In this document: positions 7,120-16,236 of the stretch, in pieces | Layout of the letters: every line of letters begins with the position of its first letter | Position numbering within the stretch: the stretch's first letter is position 1 | Assembly (NCBI GenBank): GCA_027621555.1 | Contig: JAQCBJ010000010.1 | Span: 1 to 52,032 of the forward strand | Length of the DNA: 52,032 nt | Source: Bacteroidota bacterium | GTDB lineage: Bacteria > Bacteroidota > Bacteroidia > Flavobacteriales_D > Sanyastnellaceae | Direction of reading: 5' to 3' | Notes under the pieces: model-generated | What the model was told of the DNA's origin: nothing | Seen by the model: only the letters and a program-made list of their open reading frames with translations | Databases searched by the model: none | Made by a program: the position numbers and the translations under genes

Positions 7120-9564
7120 ATGCCGGCCCCTCAAAACCTTCCCATTCATGCGCCGTTGGAGCGGTGGTTCGCCGAGCAAGGGTGGACGCCCCAGGAATTT
7201 CAGCGCGAGGTGTGGCAAGCCTGCGCAGCGGGGGAGGACGGACTTCTCCAAGCGCCCACGGGAAGCGGCAAAACCTACGCGGCCATGGGGCACGTCATGG
7301 CCGAAGCGGCAAGCAGTCATTCTTCACGTCGCGGCCTCAAGCTCCTTTGGGTGGCTCCGCTCAGGGCCTTGTCTGCGGACATTGCCGACGCCGCCCGACG
7401 GATGGCCGAGGGGTTGGGGCTCGATTGGGAGGTTGGCTTGCGCACGGGAGACACGTCGGCCAAGGTCAAGGCGCAACAGAAAAAAGCGCTCCCGGACGTC
7501 TTGATCACCACGCCGGAGTCGTTGCACATCCTTCTCGCCCAAAAAGGCGGTGCACAGCGGCTGGCAGCCGCTTGCATGGTGGTCGTGGACGAATGGCACG
7601 AATTGTTGGGGTCCAAGCGCGGTGTCCAAACCGAACTCGCCATTTCGTGGATTCGACATGTGGGCCAGGCCCAAGGTCGACGGGCCTGCGTGTGGGGCAT
7701 CAGCGCGACGTTGGCGGCTCCTGAAGTCGCGCTCGACGCACTCGTCGGGTCATCCAACGGAGTGTTGGTCCGCGCGGAGGTCCGCAAAGAAATCGAGGTG
7801 CTGAGCGCCATGCCCAAGGCCTTTGCGCGACTTCCGTGGGCCGGTCACATCGGTCTCCAGTTGCTGGACGAAGTGGTGGAGGTGGTGGAGGCACACACGA
7901 GCACGTTGATTTTCACCAACACGCGGCGTCAAGCCGAGGTGTGGTACCAGGCCTTGTTGGCGCACAAACAGGACTGGGCGGGCATCTTGGCGATGCACCA
8001 CGGCTCGATCTCGCGGGAGTTGCGCGAATGGGTCGAAGACGCGTTGCACGACGGACGGTTGCGCGCGGTGGTGTGCACGGCGTCGTTGGATTTGGGTGTG
8101 GACTTCAGGCCGGTGGATGCGGTGGTCCAAATCGGAGGCCCCAAAGGCGTTTCACGCATGATCCAGCGCGCCGGCCGGTGCGGTCACCGTCCGGGCGAGC
8201 TCAGCAAGGCGCACTTTGTGCCCACGCACGGCCTGGAATTGGTCGAGGCGGTGGCGCTCCGTGAAGCCATCGCCCACGGCGAGATCGAGCCGAAGACACC
8301 GCTCATCCTGTGTTGGGACGTCCTCGTGCAGTGGCTGTGCACCTTGGCGGTGGGCGATGGCTTTGCGCCTCGCGAAGTGCGCGAGGCGCTGGCGCGCACG
8401 TACGCTTTCCGCGACATGGAGCCGGACGATTGGCGGCAGTGCCTGGAAATCATCTCCACGGGCGGGCCGTCGTTGCGCGCCTACACGGAGCATCGACGGG
8501 TCGAAGAAACCGAAGATGGCACGTGGGTCATGCGTGATCGCACCAAAGCGCGTCGCCATCGCATGAGCATGGGAGCCATCGTCAGTGCGACCATGGTGGC
8601 CGTGCACCTCAAGGGACAGGGGCTGCTCGGGCACGTCGAGGAGACCTTTGTTGCGTCGTTGAAGGAGGGGGACGCGTTCGTGTTTGCAGGCCACGTCGTC
8701 ACGTTGGTGTCGTTCCAGGGGTTGGTGGCCAAGGTCAGACGATCCAAATCGAGCACGGCCCGAACGCCGGCGTGGATGGGCGGCCGGATGTCGCTCAGCA
8801 GCGAGTTGTCGCACCGACTGCGCTTGGCATGGGACCGCATGGCCACTCCTGGCGCCGATTGGGAGCCCGAGCTCCAGCGCCTGGCTCCCATGGTCCAAAT
8901 CCAATCCGAGCGCAGCGCCATCCCTCGCGCGCACCAGCTGTTGGTCGAAACGCTGCACGACGGAGACGGCCACCACCTGTTCCTGTACCCGTTCGAAGGG
9001 CGCAAGGTCCATGAGGCGCTGGCTTCGCTGCTGGCGTATCGGTTGAGTTTGCTCGCACCCCAAACCTTCAACTGGGCCTGCAACGACGACGGCCTCGAAT
9101 TGCTCTCGGACCAGCCCATTTCTTGGGAACGCATCGAAGACGCCAACCTCCTTGACCCAGGCCACCTCATGGACGATTTGAGCGCAGGCTTCAACGCCTC
9201 GGAACTGGTGCGCCGAAAATTCCGCGACGTCGCCACGATTGCGGGCCTCGTGTTTCAGGGTTTTCCCGGCGCAACCGTCAAGGAGCGCCACCTGCTGACG
9301 TCCACCAATTTGTTGCTTCAGGTGTTCCAGGATCACGACCCCGACAACCTGTTGTTGCGCCAAGCACAGGACGAGATGTTGGCGGACCAGCTCGAATTTG
9401 GACGGCTCTTAATCTGGCTTCAAGGCATGCCGGAACGGGAAGTGGTTCACTGCGTCCTCGACAAACCGTCGCCATTGGCCTTCCCTCTGTTCGTCGATCG
9501 CCTGCGCGAAAGGCTGTCGTCCGAATCCTTGGAAGATCGGTTGAAGCGGATGGCTTGGATGTGA
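7120..9564 (+). CDS. Ligase-associated DNA-damage-response DEXH-box helicase (Lhr-like)
   Basis: 814 aa. Superfamily 2 helicase of the Lhr-related group named for linkage to a DNA ligase and exonuclease. Walker A is APTGSGKT (45-52). Motif II is DEWH (157-160) within VVVDEWHELLGSKRG, the hallmark that separates this family from plain DEAD or DEAH proteins. Motif III is GISATL. The second RecA domain has the TNTRRQAEVWY and CTASLDLGVDF motifs and motif VI QRAGRCGH. The C-terminal third holds the winged-helix and Lhr-type core domains. It probably unwinds 3'-tailed DNA during repair. The usual partners (ATP-dependent ligase, MBL-type exonuclease, PdeM-like phosphoesterase) are not within the window. 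The reading frame opens at 6970, but the first homologous residues follow the ATG at 7120. Confidence 0.88.
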   Translation: MPAPQNLPIHAPLERWFAEQGWTPQEFQREVWQACAAGEDGLLQAPTGSGKTYAAMGHVMAEAASSHSSRRGLKLLWVAPLRALSADIADAARRMAEGLGLDWEVGLRTGDTSAKVKAQQKKALPDVLITTPESLHILLAQKGGAQRLAAACMVVVDEWHELLGSKRGVQTELAISWIRHVGQAQGRRACVWGISATLAAPEVALDALVGSSNGVLVRAEVRKEIEVLSAMPKAFARLPWAGHIGLQLLDEVVEVVEAHTSTLIFTNTRRQAEVWYQALLAHKQDWAGILAMHHGSISRELREWVEDALHDGRLRAVVCTASLDLGVDFRPVDAVVQIGGPKGVSRMIQRAGRCGHRPGELSKAHFVPTHGLELVEAVALREAIAHGEIEPKTPLILCWDVLVQWLCTLAVGDGFAPREVREALARTYAFRDMEPDDWRQCLEIISTGGPSLRAYTEHRRVEETEDGTWVMRDRTKARRHRMSMGAIVSATMVAVHLKGQGLLGHVEETFVASLKEGDAFVFAGHVVTLVSFQGLVAKVRRSKSSTARTPAWMGGRMSLSSELSHRLRLAWDRMATPGADWEPELQRLAPMVQIQSERSAIPRAHQLLVETLHDGDGHHLFLYPFEGRKVHEALASLLAYRLSLLAPQTFNWACNDDGLELLSDQPISWERIEDANLLDPGHLMDDLSAGFNASELVRRKFRDVATIAGLVFQGFPGATVKERHLLTSTNLLLQVFQDHDPDNLLLRQAQDEMLADQLEFGRLLIWLQGMPEREVVHCVLDKPSPLAFPLFVDRLRERLSSESLEDRLKRMAWM

Positions 9565-9610
9565 TTTGAGTTCAAGTTCGTGCAACCATCAAGGGTCGGA
9601 CGGCGTGATG

Positions 9611-9618
9611 TATTTTTG
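9611..9618 (+). promoter_or_regulatory. -7 promoter box of the TonB receptor gene
   Basis: TATTTTTG, a full match to TAnnTTTG, ends 6 bases before the ATG at 9625. This makes 9625 the likely start and the mRNA leaderless or nearly so. Confidence 0.55.
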
Positions 9619-9624
9619 ACCCCC

Positions 9625-12000
9625 ATGCAAGAAACCGCTCCAACCTCCAGTGCCCGCAGGGCGTTGTCTTACGTCCGCGTGTTTGCGTTGTCATTGATTT
9701 GGCTTGGAGCATGGAATGCGGCGTGGGGACAGGGAACCGTGAAGGGATTCTTGAAGGCTGAGGCGTCGGGCGAAGCGGTGATGTTCGCGTCGGTGACGTT
9801 GGAAGGGACGGCTTACGGAGTCTCGAGCGACGTGGAAGGGTACTTCAGCCTGAGCCGAATCCCCGCAGGTCAATACACCTTGGTCGTGTCGAGTCTGGAA
9901 TACGAGACGGTTCGAGAAGCCATCGAAATCCGAGACGACCGGGTGTTGACGAAGAACATCTTTTTGGCCTCCAAAGTCGTCACGTTGGAGGGGGCAGAGG
10001 TGTCCGCCGACCGGGAAGAACAGACCACGCAGGTGCGGACCTCGGTCGAGACCATCCGTCCTGCCGACATCAAGCGCATCCCCAGCTTTGGCGGCGCTCC
10101 GGACTTGGTCCAGGCCCTCCAGGTCCTTCCGGGCTTCGTGTCGACGGGGGACCAGGGGGGGCAGCTGTACATCCGTGGCGGGTCGCCCATCCAAAACAAG
10201 GTCTTGCTTGACGGCATGCTCGTGTACAACGCGTTCCACAGCATTGGCCTGTTCAGCGTGTTCGATTCGGACGCGTTGGCGAACGCCGACGTCTACACAG
10301 GCGCTTTTTCGGCCAAATACGGCGGGCGCATCAGCAGCGTCATGGACATCCGCACGCGCGACGGAAACATGCGCGAGACGGAAGGGCGCGTTGGTGCGAG
10401 CCCGTTTGGCGCCAAGCTTCTCGTGCATGGCCCGCTTCGGCCGATGTCGGACGACCGCACGGGAGGCATCAGCTACTTGTTGAGCTTGAAGCACAGCTAC
10501 CTTGAGCAGAGCTCGCAATTCTTCTACCCGTACATCGACGACGGCCGACTGCCCTTTGGGTTCACCGACGCGTACGGCAAGTTGACCTTCGGTGGTGGCG
10601 ACGGCTCGAAGTTGAGCTTGTTTGGGTTCAACTTCAACGACAACGCCAGCGTGCTTGACGACAGCACCGGGGTGGACTTTGCCAACTACGGGTGGCGAAA
10701 CGTCGGGGGAGGTGGAACCTTCACGGTGGTGCCCCCCGGTTCGTCTGTGCTGCTGAACGGGCACTTCGCCTTGAGCAATTACCGCATCAATTTCCAAGAG
10801 GAGGGATCCCAAGACCGTTACAGCGAAGTGCAGGGATTCAATTTTGGGTTGGACTTCAAATACATCCTCGGAGAAGACAACGTGGAGTACGGCTTGGAGG
10901 TGGTCGGGATGCGAACGGACTTCCTGACCTACAATTCGCTCGCTGTTTCGGTGCAGCAGCAAGAAAACACCACCGAACTGGGAGGGTACCTCGATTACAC
11001 CATCAAGCGCGGCCCGTGGATTGTGCAGCCCAGCCTGCGCATGCAGTACTACAGCTCGCTGGCCAAGGGGCGATTGGAACCTCGTTTTGGGATGAAGTAC
11101 AAGGCTTCGGAGCGTCTGCGCCTGAAGGCCGCCGCCGGCATGTACTCCCAAAACGTGATCAGCGCCAATTCCGACCGCGACGTCGTGAACTTGTTCTACG
11201 GGTTCCTCGCAGGACCGCAAAACCTCCAAGACGAAATGCTCCGTCCCAACGGGGAGGTGCGCGAGATCACCCACAGCTTGCAGACCGCCAACCACGTGGT
11301 CGCAGGCTTTGAGTTTGACCTGACGGAAAGACTCAACGTCAACACGGAGGGGTACTTCAAGCATTTCAGCCAGCTCACCAACATCAACCGGAACAAACTG
11401 TTCCCCGACAACACGACCTACGCCGGCGAGCCGGACGCGTTCAAAAAGGACTTCATCGTGGAGACAGGTCGGGCGATGGGGGCGGACGTCGTGGTGAAGT
11501 ACGAAGAGCGTGAAACGTACCTGTGGTTTGTGTACGGCCTGGGCAAGGTGGATCGGTGGGACGGTTTGCGGACCTACGCTCCTGTGTTTGACCGCCGTCA
11601 CAACGTGAATTTTGTGGCGAGTCAAGGGTTTGGGCAAGGAAAGTGGTTGCTCTCTGCCCGTTGGAATTTGGGCTCAGGATTGCCTTTCACCCAAAGCCAA
11701 GGCTACTACCAAGCCCCTGGCACGGGGGGAGACGTGGACGGGGATTACCTCACCTCCAATCCCGGTTCCGTCAGCATCTACCTCGCGGGGTTGAACGAGG
11801 GGCGCTTGCCGGCCTACCACCGGTTGGACTTCAACGTGAAGCGCACTTGGAAAGACGTGGGAGGCGGAGAGATGGAAGTGTCGGCAGGCATCACAAACCT
11901 TTACGACCGAGACAACGTGTTCTACATCAACCGGATCACAGGGCAGCGCAAAAACCAATTGCCTTTCCTGCCATCCGTCGGGTTGGACTGGGCGTTCTGA
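9625..12000 (+). CDS. TonB-dependent outer-membrane receptor with CarboxypepD_reg-like domain
   Basis: 791 aa. Signal peptide at residues 1-36 (hydrophobic FALSLIWLGAWNAAWGQ). Next comes a carboxypeptidase-regulatory-like beta sandwich (GTVKGFLKAEASGEA ... GYFSLSRIPAGQYTL), then the TonB plug with PDLVQALQVLPGF, QLYIRGGSPIQNKVLLDGM and FSAKYGGRISSVMDI, and a 22-strand barrel region ending in a terminal phenylalanine (VGLDWAF). Such receptors import bulky ligands (siderophores, vitamins, glycans) across the outer membrane; the ligand is unknown. There is no SusD partner next to it, so this is not a typical glycan-uptake locus. It is convergent with recN, 47 bp apart. Confidence 0.92.
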   Translation: MQETAPTSSARRALSYVRVFALSLIWLGAWNAAWGQGTVKGFLKAEASGEAVMFASVTLEGTAYGVSSDVEGYFSLSRIPAGQYTLVVSSLEYETVREAIEIRDDRVLTKNIFLASKVVTLEGAEVSADREEQTTQVRTSVETIRPADIKRIPSFGGAPDLVQALQVLPGFVSTGDQGGQLYIRGGSPIQNKVLLDGMLVYNAFHSIGLFSVFDSDALANADVYTGAFSAKYGGRISSVMDIRTRDGNMRETEGRVGASPFGAKLLVHGPLRPMSDDRTGGISYLLSLKHSYLEQSSQFFYPYIDDGRLPFGFTDAYGKLTFGGGDGSKLSLFGFNFNDNASVLDDSTGVDFANYGWRNVGGGGTFTVVPPGSSVLLNGHFALSNYRINFQEEGSQDRYSEVQGFNFGLDFKYILGEDNVEYGLEVVGMRTDFLTYNSLAVSVQQQENTTELGGYLDYTIKRGPWIVQPSLRMQYYSSLAKGRLEPRFGMKYKASERLRLKAAAGMYSQNVISANSDRDVVNLFYGFLAGPQNLQDEMLRPNGEVREITHSLQTANHVVAGFEFDLTERLNVNTEGYFKHFSQLTNINRNKLFPDNTTYAGEPDAFKKDFIVETGRAMGADVVVKYEERETYLWFVYGLGKVDRWDGLRTYAPVFDRRHNVNFVASQGFGQGKWLLSARWNLGSGLPFTQSQGYYQAPGTGGDVDGDYLTSNPGSVSIYLAGLNEGRLPAYHRLDFNVKRTWKDVGGGEMEVSAGITNLYDRDNVFYINRITGQRKNQLPFLPSVGLDWAF

Positions 12001-12047
12001 GTCCGGTCACTTGAGGCGTTTCGCCCCTTGCAATTTCATCGCACTCC

Positions 12048-13706
12048 TCACGAAGAGGTCAACAGGCGCGCCGCCTGCCCAAGGGCTTCTTGCGTGATGT
12101 CCGAGCCGCTTAGCATGGAAGCAATGGCTCGTTGACGGCCTTCGGGGTCAAGGGCTTCCACGGTGACATGCGTGGTGGCGCCGTCGGTGAATTTGCTCAC
12201 CTCCCAATGCTTGGACGCCAAGGCAGCAACTTGAGGCAAGTGGGTCACGGCCAACACTTGTTGCGTCTGGTCTGAAGCAGCAATGTCACGCATGGCTTTC
12301 CCCATGTGGGACGCCACTTCGCCGCTCACGCCCGTGTCGATTTCGTCGAGAATGACGACAGGAGTTGATTGGATGCCAGCGAGCACCGACTTCAGCGCGA
12401 GCATGAACCGGGCACGCTCGCCGCCGCTGGCAACCTTGGTCAGTGGCAGCAGGGGAGAGCCGGGGTTGGAGGAGAACCAAACTTCCGGCGCGTCCATTCC
12501 GTGAGCGTCCGGCGGGCACTCGGGCCATTCCCAGCCCATGTTGGCGTGAGGCATCTTGAGCCTTCCGAGCAAGGGGAGGACCGCGTCGGCCAGACGATGA
12601 GCTGCACGTTGACGCGCGGCCGAAAGCGATTGCCACGCCTCGTGCATGGCTCGTTTCGCATCGGCTTCCTGGCCAGCAGCTTCCACAAGAGCTTGGTCGA
12701 GTCCTTGAACAGCTGCGATTTGGTCGGCGAGGTCGTGCTCCACCTGTTGCAATTCCGCCGGGGTGTCGACGTTGTGCTTCCGCATGGCTCGCATCGCTTG
12801 GTCGTACTGCGTGCTGAGGCGTTCGAGTCGCTGTGGGTCGGGCTGCTTTTGGTCGAGCAGGTCTTCCAGGGTGGAGGCCAAGTCCTGCAATTCCAACCGA
12901 ACGCTTTGCAAGCGTGCTAAAACGTCATCCACTTCTTGGTCCACGCCTTCGAGGGAGCTCAAGGCTTTCCATGCGCGGACAACGCCGTCCACAGCCCCAC
13001 CGTCTTCCGCATCGCAATGGTGAGAGGCCGCCTGAAGCCCGGCGTGCAGTTCGGAAGCGTGCTGCAGCGTGTTCATTTCAGCTTGCAACGCGTCCCAATC
13101 CAAGCGATTGAGGTTCAAGCGTTCGAGTTCCTGAAGTTGGTGAGACAAGTAATCGACATCTCCAGAGTGGGCTTTGGCTTGGGCCTTGAGCTTGTCGAGC
13201 TGGGCTTTGGCTTCGGTCCAGTGGCCAAACGTGTCGAGGTACTGGCGTCGTTCCTCTCTGTGTGCGCCTGCCTGATCGAGCAAGCCACACAGGGCCGGGC
13301 GTTCCAAGACGACCCCAGCGTGGTCTTGCCTGTGGATGTCGACGAGGTGCGTGCCCAAGGCTCGAAGTTGGCCAACCGAGGCTTGGGCGTCATTGATGAA
13401 CACGCGTGACCGGCCGTTGCGAAGCACCTCGCGGCGTACGGTGATTCGAGCTCCGTGGGGCAACTCTTCGTTCGCGAGCCAGCCCTCCAACTGGGGCGCC
13501 GAAAAATCCCCTTCAATCACGGCGCGGTCGCCGTGCAGTCCCACACCGCTTGAATCGGCACGGTCGCCAAGCAAAAGCCCCACGGCGCCAAGCAAAATGC
13601 TCTTTCCTGACCCCGTTTCACCCGTGAAGACGTGAAACCCCTCGTCGAGGTGAAGTTCGACCTCCTGAATGAGGGCGTGGTTGTGGATGCGGATGCGGCG
13701 GAGCAT
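12048..13706 (-). CDS. recN: DNA repair protein RecN
   Basis: 552 aa. SMC-like ATPase of double-strand-break repair. Walker A GETGSGKS at residues 29-36 follows IRIHNHALIQEVELHL. A long coiled-coil middle part separates it from the ABC signature ASGGERARFMLALK and Walker B VVILDEIDTGVSGEVA. The ATG at 13706 shares its A with the TGA of the upstream DUF4835 gene (TGATG), which suggests coupled translation. A GTG one codon earlier is possible but less likely. Last gene of the bamD-rpoZ-coaBC-porD-recN run. Confidence 0.96.
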   Translation of the reverse strand: MLRRIRIHNHALIQEVELHLDEGFHVFTGETGSGKSILLGAVGLLLGDRADSSGVGLHGDRAVIEGDFSAPQLEGWLANEELPHGARITVRREVLRNGRSRVFINDAQASVGQLRALGTHLVDIHRQDHAGVVLERPALCGLLDQAGAHREERRQYLDTFGHWTEAKAQLDKLKAQAKAHSGDVDYLSHQLQELERLNLNRLDWDALQAEMNTLQHASELHAGLQAASHHCDAEDGGAVDGVVRAWKALSSLEGVDQEVDDVLARLQSVRLELQDLASTLEDLLDQKQPDPQRLERLSTQYDQAMRAMRKHNVDTPAELQQVEHDLADQIAAVQGLDQALVEAAGQEADAKRAMHEAWQSLSAARQRAAHRLADAVLPLLGRLKMPHANMGWEWPECPPDAHGMDAPEVWFSSNPGSPLLPLTKVASGGERARFMLALKSVLAGIQSTPVVILDEIDTGVSGEVASHMGKAMRDIAASDQTQQVLAVTHLPQVAALASKHWEVSKFTDGATTHVTVEALDPEGRQRAIASMLSGSDITQEALGQAARLLTSS

Positions 13707-14632
13707 CACCCCAATCGTTCGTCGTACGACTGGATGTTCCCCGGGTCGAGCTGCTTGAGGATGGGCAGCAGTCGCGCCTTTTCCGCGTCAGGAGCAGGCC
13801 CAAACACGTTGATGATCTCGTCGCTTTTGGCGAGGAAGAACACCTGGATGTTGTAAGATCCGGGGCGAATGCGGTTCGTGGAACGCATGTCAATCAACGC
13901 CTCCGCCATGGTCAAGCGCGCCCCTTCAGCGTCGCTAAAGAGCACGTCAAGTCCTTTGCGGTGGTAGTTGTACAAGCAGGTCCGCACAGGACGAAAGGTT
14001 TGGCTGAGGTGGTTTTCAATGAGCCAGTACCGGTTTTGCTTGCCTTGCGAGGCTTTCCAGCCGCGTTCGCCCGCGTTTTGGGCGTTGGCGACGATGGTTT
14101 GGGCTTGCAGGAAAAACGGTGTACCCCCTTCGAGGCTGAAGGTGTCGTAGTCCATCCCGAGGATCATGTAGGCGTAATAGGCCAAAAGCGAACTCAGGTT
14201 GTCCCGATGCTGCCCCGGATTAAACAGGATGTTGCTGTTGTCGAGCCACTCAAACTGGATGTCGCCGTCGTTGACCAACATCACTGCGGTGTTGTAGTCG
14301 GAATTGTACACGGGGCGGGAGCTTTGCACCTGCATGCTCCCTTTGAACACCGTGGACCCGATGGCTTCGTTGATGGTGAGTTGGAGCGTGCACTCAATGC
14401 GCTCTTCAAACTCGAAGTTGTCCTCCGTCCAGCGCCGTCCGTTCATGAATTCCCGAATGGCGTCCTCCAGGGCGTCAAAGCGCGAAGCGTCGACGTTGCT
14501 GATTTGTGGCGCAATCACCGTGACGTTGCAGTTCAGTTCTTGCGCGGATGCCGTCGTCCATGCCGCTGCGGCAAGCCACAAGAGGGCAGAGGAGAGGCTG
14601 AAAAGGAAAGAGGTTCGAGCGGTCTGCGTCAT
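13706..14632 (-). CDS. DUF4835 protein (PorD-like)
   Basis: 308 aa. Signal peptide MTQTARTSFLFSLSSALLWL...TASAQE, then NCNVTVIAPQISNVDASRFDALEDAIREFMNGRRWT, the conserved opening of DUF4835. YNYHRKGLDVL and a C-terminal AEKARLLPILKQLDPGNIQSYDERL follow. The family is restricted to Bacteroidota. From memory, it is also annotated PorD, a component linked to type IX secretion; I could not check that here. The start at 14632 overlaps the coaBC stop in an ATGA, so an earlier in-frame ATG at 14653 is less likely. Fixed synteny with coaBC and recN is usual in this phylum. Confidence 0.88.
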   Translation of the reverse strand: MTQTARTSFLFSLSSALLWLAAAAWTTASAQELNCNVTVIAPQISNVDASRFDALEDAIREFMNGRRWTEDNFEFEERIECTLQLTINEAIGSTVFKGSMQVQSSRPVYNSDYNTAVMLVNDGDIQFEWLDNSNILFNPGQHRDNLSSLLAYYAYMILGMDYDTFSLEGGTPFFLQAQTIVANAQNAGERGWKASQGKQNRYWLIENHLSQTFRPVRTCLYNYHRKGLDVLFSDAEGARLTMAEALIDMRSTNRIRPGSYNIQVFFLAKSDEIINVFGPAPDAEKARLLPILKQLDPGNIQSYDERLG

Positions 14633-15864
14633 GGTGTGATGGTTGTCCTCCAAAGCTCAACGAGATCGCATGCGACTTCGTATTTGGATTTCAACTCAAA
14701 ACTAACGCTTTTCCCATCTTGGAAGAGCACCCGCACTTTGTTTGTGTCGTGCCCAAATCCAGCGCCGTCGTCCATCAACGTATTCAGGACAATGGCGTCG
14801 AGGTTTTTGCGCTCCAATTTGCCCATGGCACTCTGTTCGCCAGAGTCCGTCTCGAGCGCGAAACCAACCAACTTTTGTTGGGGTTGCTTCGCCTCACCCA
14901 TGCCCTTCAGGATGTCCGGGTTCTCCGTCAATTCCACAGCGCTTGGTACCTCGCCGCGATGCCACTTGTCGTTCGAGGTTTGGGCAGGACGGAAGTCAGA
15001 AACCGCGGCACACGCGATGCCCCAGTCCATGTCGCCCCACAGCCCCTTCACCGCCTCGTCCATCTCCACCGCCGTTTCCACGTCAATCCGTCGACGCACG
15101 CGGTCCGGGGTGGAGAGCGCCACAGGGCCTGCCACCAGCGTGACGTCGGCGCCTTGTTTCGCAAAGACTTCCGCGAGGGCAAAGCCCATCTTGCCGCTGC
15201 TCCGATTGCCCAAGAAGCGAACGGCGTCCAGAGGCTCGTGCGTAGGGCCAGCCGTGATGACCACGCGCTTCCCCGACCAAGGCAATTCAGCGGCAAAGCG
15301 GGCCGCCACGTGGTCGGCAATTTCTTCCGGTTCAGCCATGCGCCCCTTGCCTACAAGCCCGCTTGCGAGGGGGCCAGTCCCTGGGTCAATCACGTCGACG
15401 CCCCGATCGGCCAGCGTTTTTAAGTTGGCCTGTGTGGCGTCGTGGGTGTACATGTCCAAATCCATCGCTGGCGCCACCGCCACAGGGCAGCGCGCGCTCA
15501 ACAGCACAGCCTGCAACAAGTTGTCGCAGCCTCCGTGCACCATGGCCGCCAAGGTGTTGGCCGTGGCAGGTGCCACCAAGATCAAGTCCCCCCAAATCCC
15601 CAGCTCCACGTGGTTGGTCCACACCCCAGCATCCTGGTCTTCCGTGAAGTCCGAGTGAACGGGGTGGTCGACCAACGTGGCAAGCGTCAGGGGCGTGATG
15701 AACTCCGTGGCGCCGGGTGTCATGACGACGCGCACCTCTGCGCCTCGCCGACGAAGCTCACGCGCGAGCAAGGCAGATTTGTACGCGGCAATGCTTCCGG
15801 TGATGCCGAGAACAATGCGGCGGCCGGTCAACGTCAATTCAGAAGGAGATGGGGCCAAGGGCAT
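14629..15864 (-). CDS. coaBC: CoaBC: phosphopantothenoylcysteine synthetase/decarboxylase
   Basis: 411 aa, bifunctional enzyme of coenzyme A synthesis. The N-terminal flavoprotein (CoaC) starts with RIVLGITGSIAAYKSALLAR and has the catalytic His85 in WTNHVELG. The substrate motif usually written PXMNXXMW is PAMDLDMY (132-139) here. The clamp that in E. coli carries the reducing Cys158 reads GPLASGLVGKGRM, with Ser168 in place of Cys. I recall both changes as common in Bacteroidota, so they are probably a lineage trait. The C-terminal ligase (CoaB) begins near KRVVITAGPTHEPLD with the NRSSGKMG motif. It starts 12 bp after rpoZ and ends in an ATGA overlap with the next gene. Confidence 0.95.
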   Translation of the reverse strand: MPLAPSPSELTLTGRRIVLGITGSIAAYKSALLARELRRRGAEVRVVMTPGATEFITPLTLATLVDHPVHSDFTEDQDAGVWTNHVELGIWGDLILVAPATANTLAAMVHGGCDNLLQAVLLSARCPVAVAPAMDLDMYTHDATQANLKTLADRGVDVIDPGTGPLASGLVGKGRMAEPEEIADHVAARFAAELPWSGKRVVITAGPTHEPLDAVRFLGNRSSGKMGFALAEVFAKQGADVTLVAGPVALSTPDRVRRRIDVETAVEMDEAVKGLWGDMDWGIACAAVSDFRPAQTSNDKWHRGEVPSAVELTENPDILKGMGEAKQPQQKLVGFALETDSGEQSAMGKLERKNLDAIVLNTLMDDGAGFGHDTNKVRVLFQDGKSVSFELKSKYEVACDLVELWRTTITP

Positions 15865-15876
15865 GGCCAGGGAGGA

Positions 15877-16233
15877 TTAGGCTTCCTCGTTCTTGGCTTC
15901 CTCAGCGTCGTCCTGAGACTCCGCGATGTGCAACGACTCGTCTTGCAACTCCTTGATGGCGATGCTGTGAGGCTTGGGGAGGCGCTCGTAGAACTTCGAG
16001 ATTTCAATCTGCTCGCGGTTCTCGAATACTTCTTCGAGGGAGTCGGTCGGGATCACAAACTCCTCGAGCTTTTCCGCCAATTCCTTCTTCAAGCTCAGGG
16101 CCACCTGGTTGCTGCGCTTGGACAACGCAACGATGGTTTCAAAAATGTTGCCCGTGCCGTGCGTTTCCAGGTCGTGGATGTCACGGGTCTCCGTGGTGCG
16201 CTCAGCTTTGATGCTTTTGAAGTTGGTGCTCAT
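15877..16233 (-). CDS. rpoZ: DNA-directed RNA polymerase omega subunit
   Basis: 118 aa. The helix IFETIVALSKRSNQVALSLKKELAEKLEEF and the downstream REQIEISKFYERLPKPHSIAIKEL are the Bacteroidota form of RpoZ. Omega promotes assembly of the beta' subunit. The C-terminal tail is highly acidic. The gene starts 3 bp after the bamD stop and 12 bp before coaBC. Confidence 0.92.
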   Translation of the reverse strand: MSTNFKSIKAERTTETRDIHDLETHGTGNIFETIVALSKRSNQVALSLKKELAEKLEEFVIPTDSLEEVFENREQIEISKFYERLPKPHSIAIKELQDESLHIAESQDDAEEAKNEEA

Positions 16234-16236
16234 GCC

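Noticed and set aside
12015-12025. GGCG-TTT-CGCC hairpin between the TonB receptor and recN
   Set aside because: Only four pairs and no T run; not a credible terminator.
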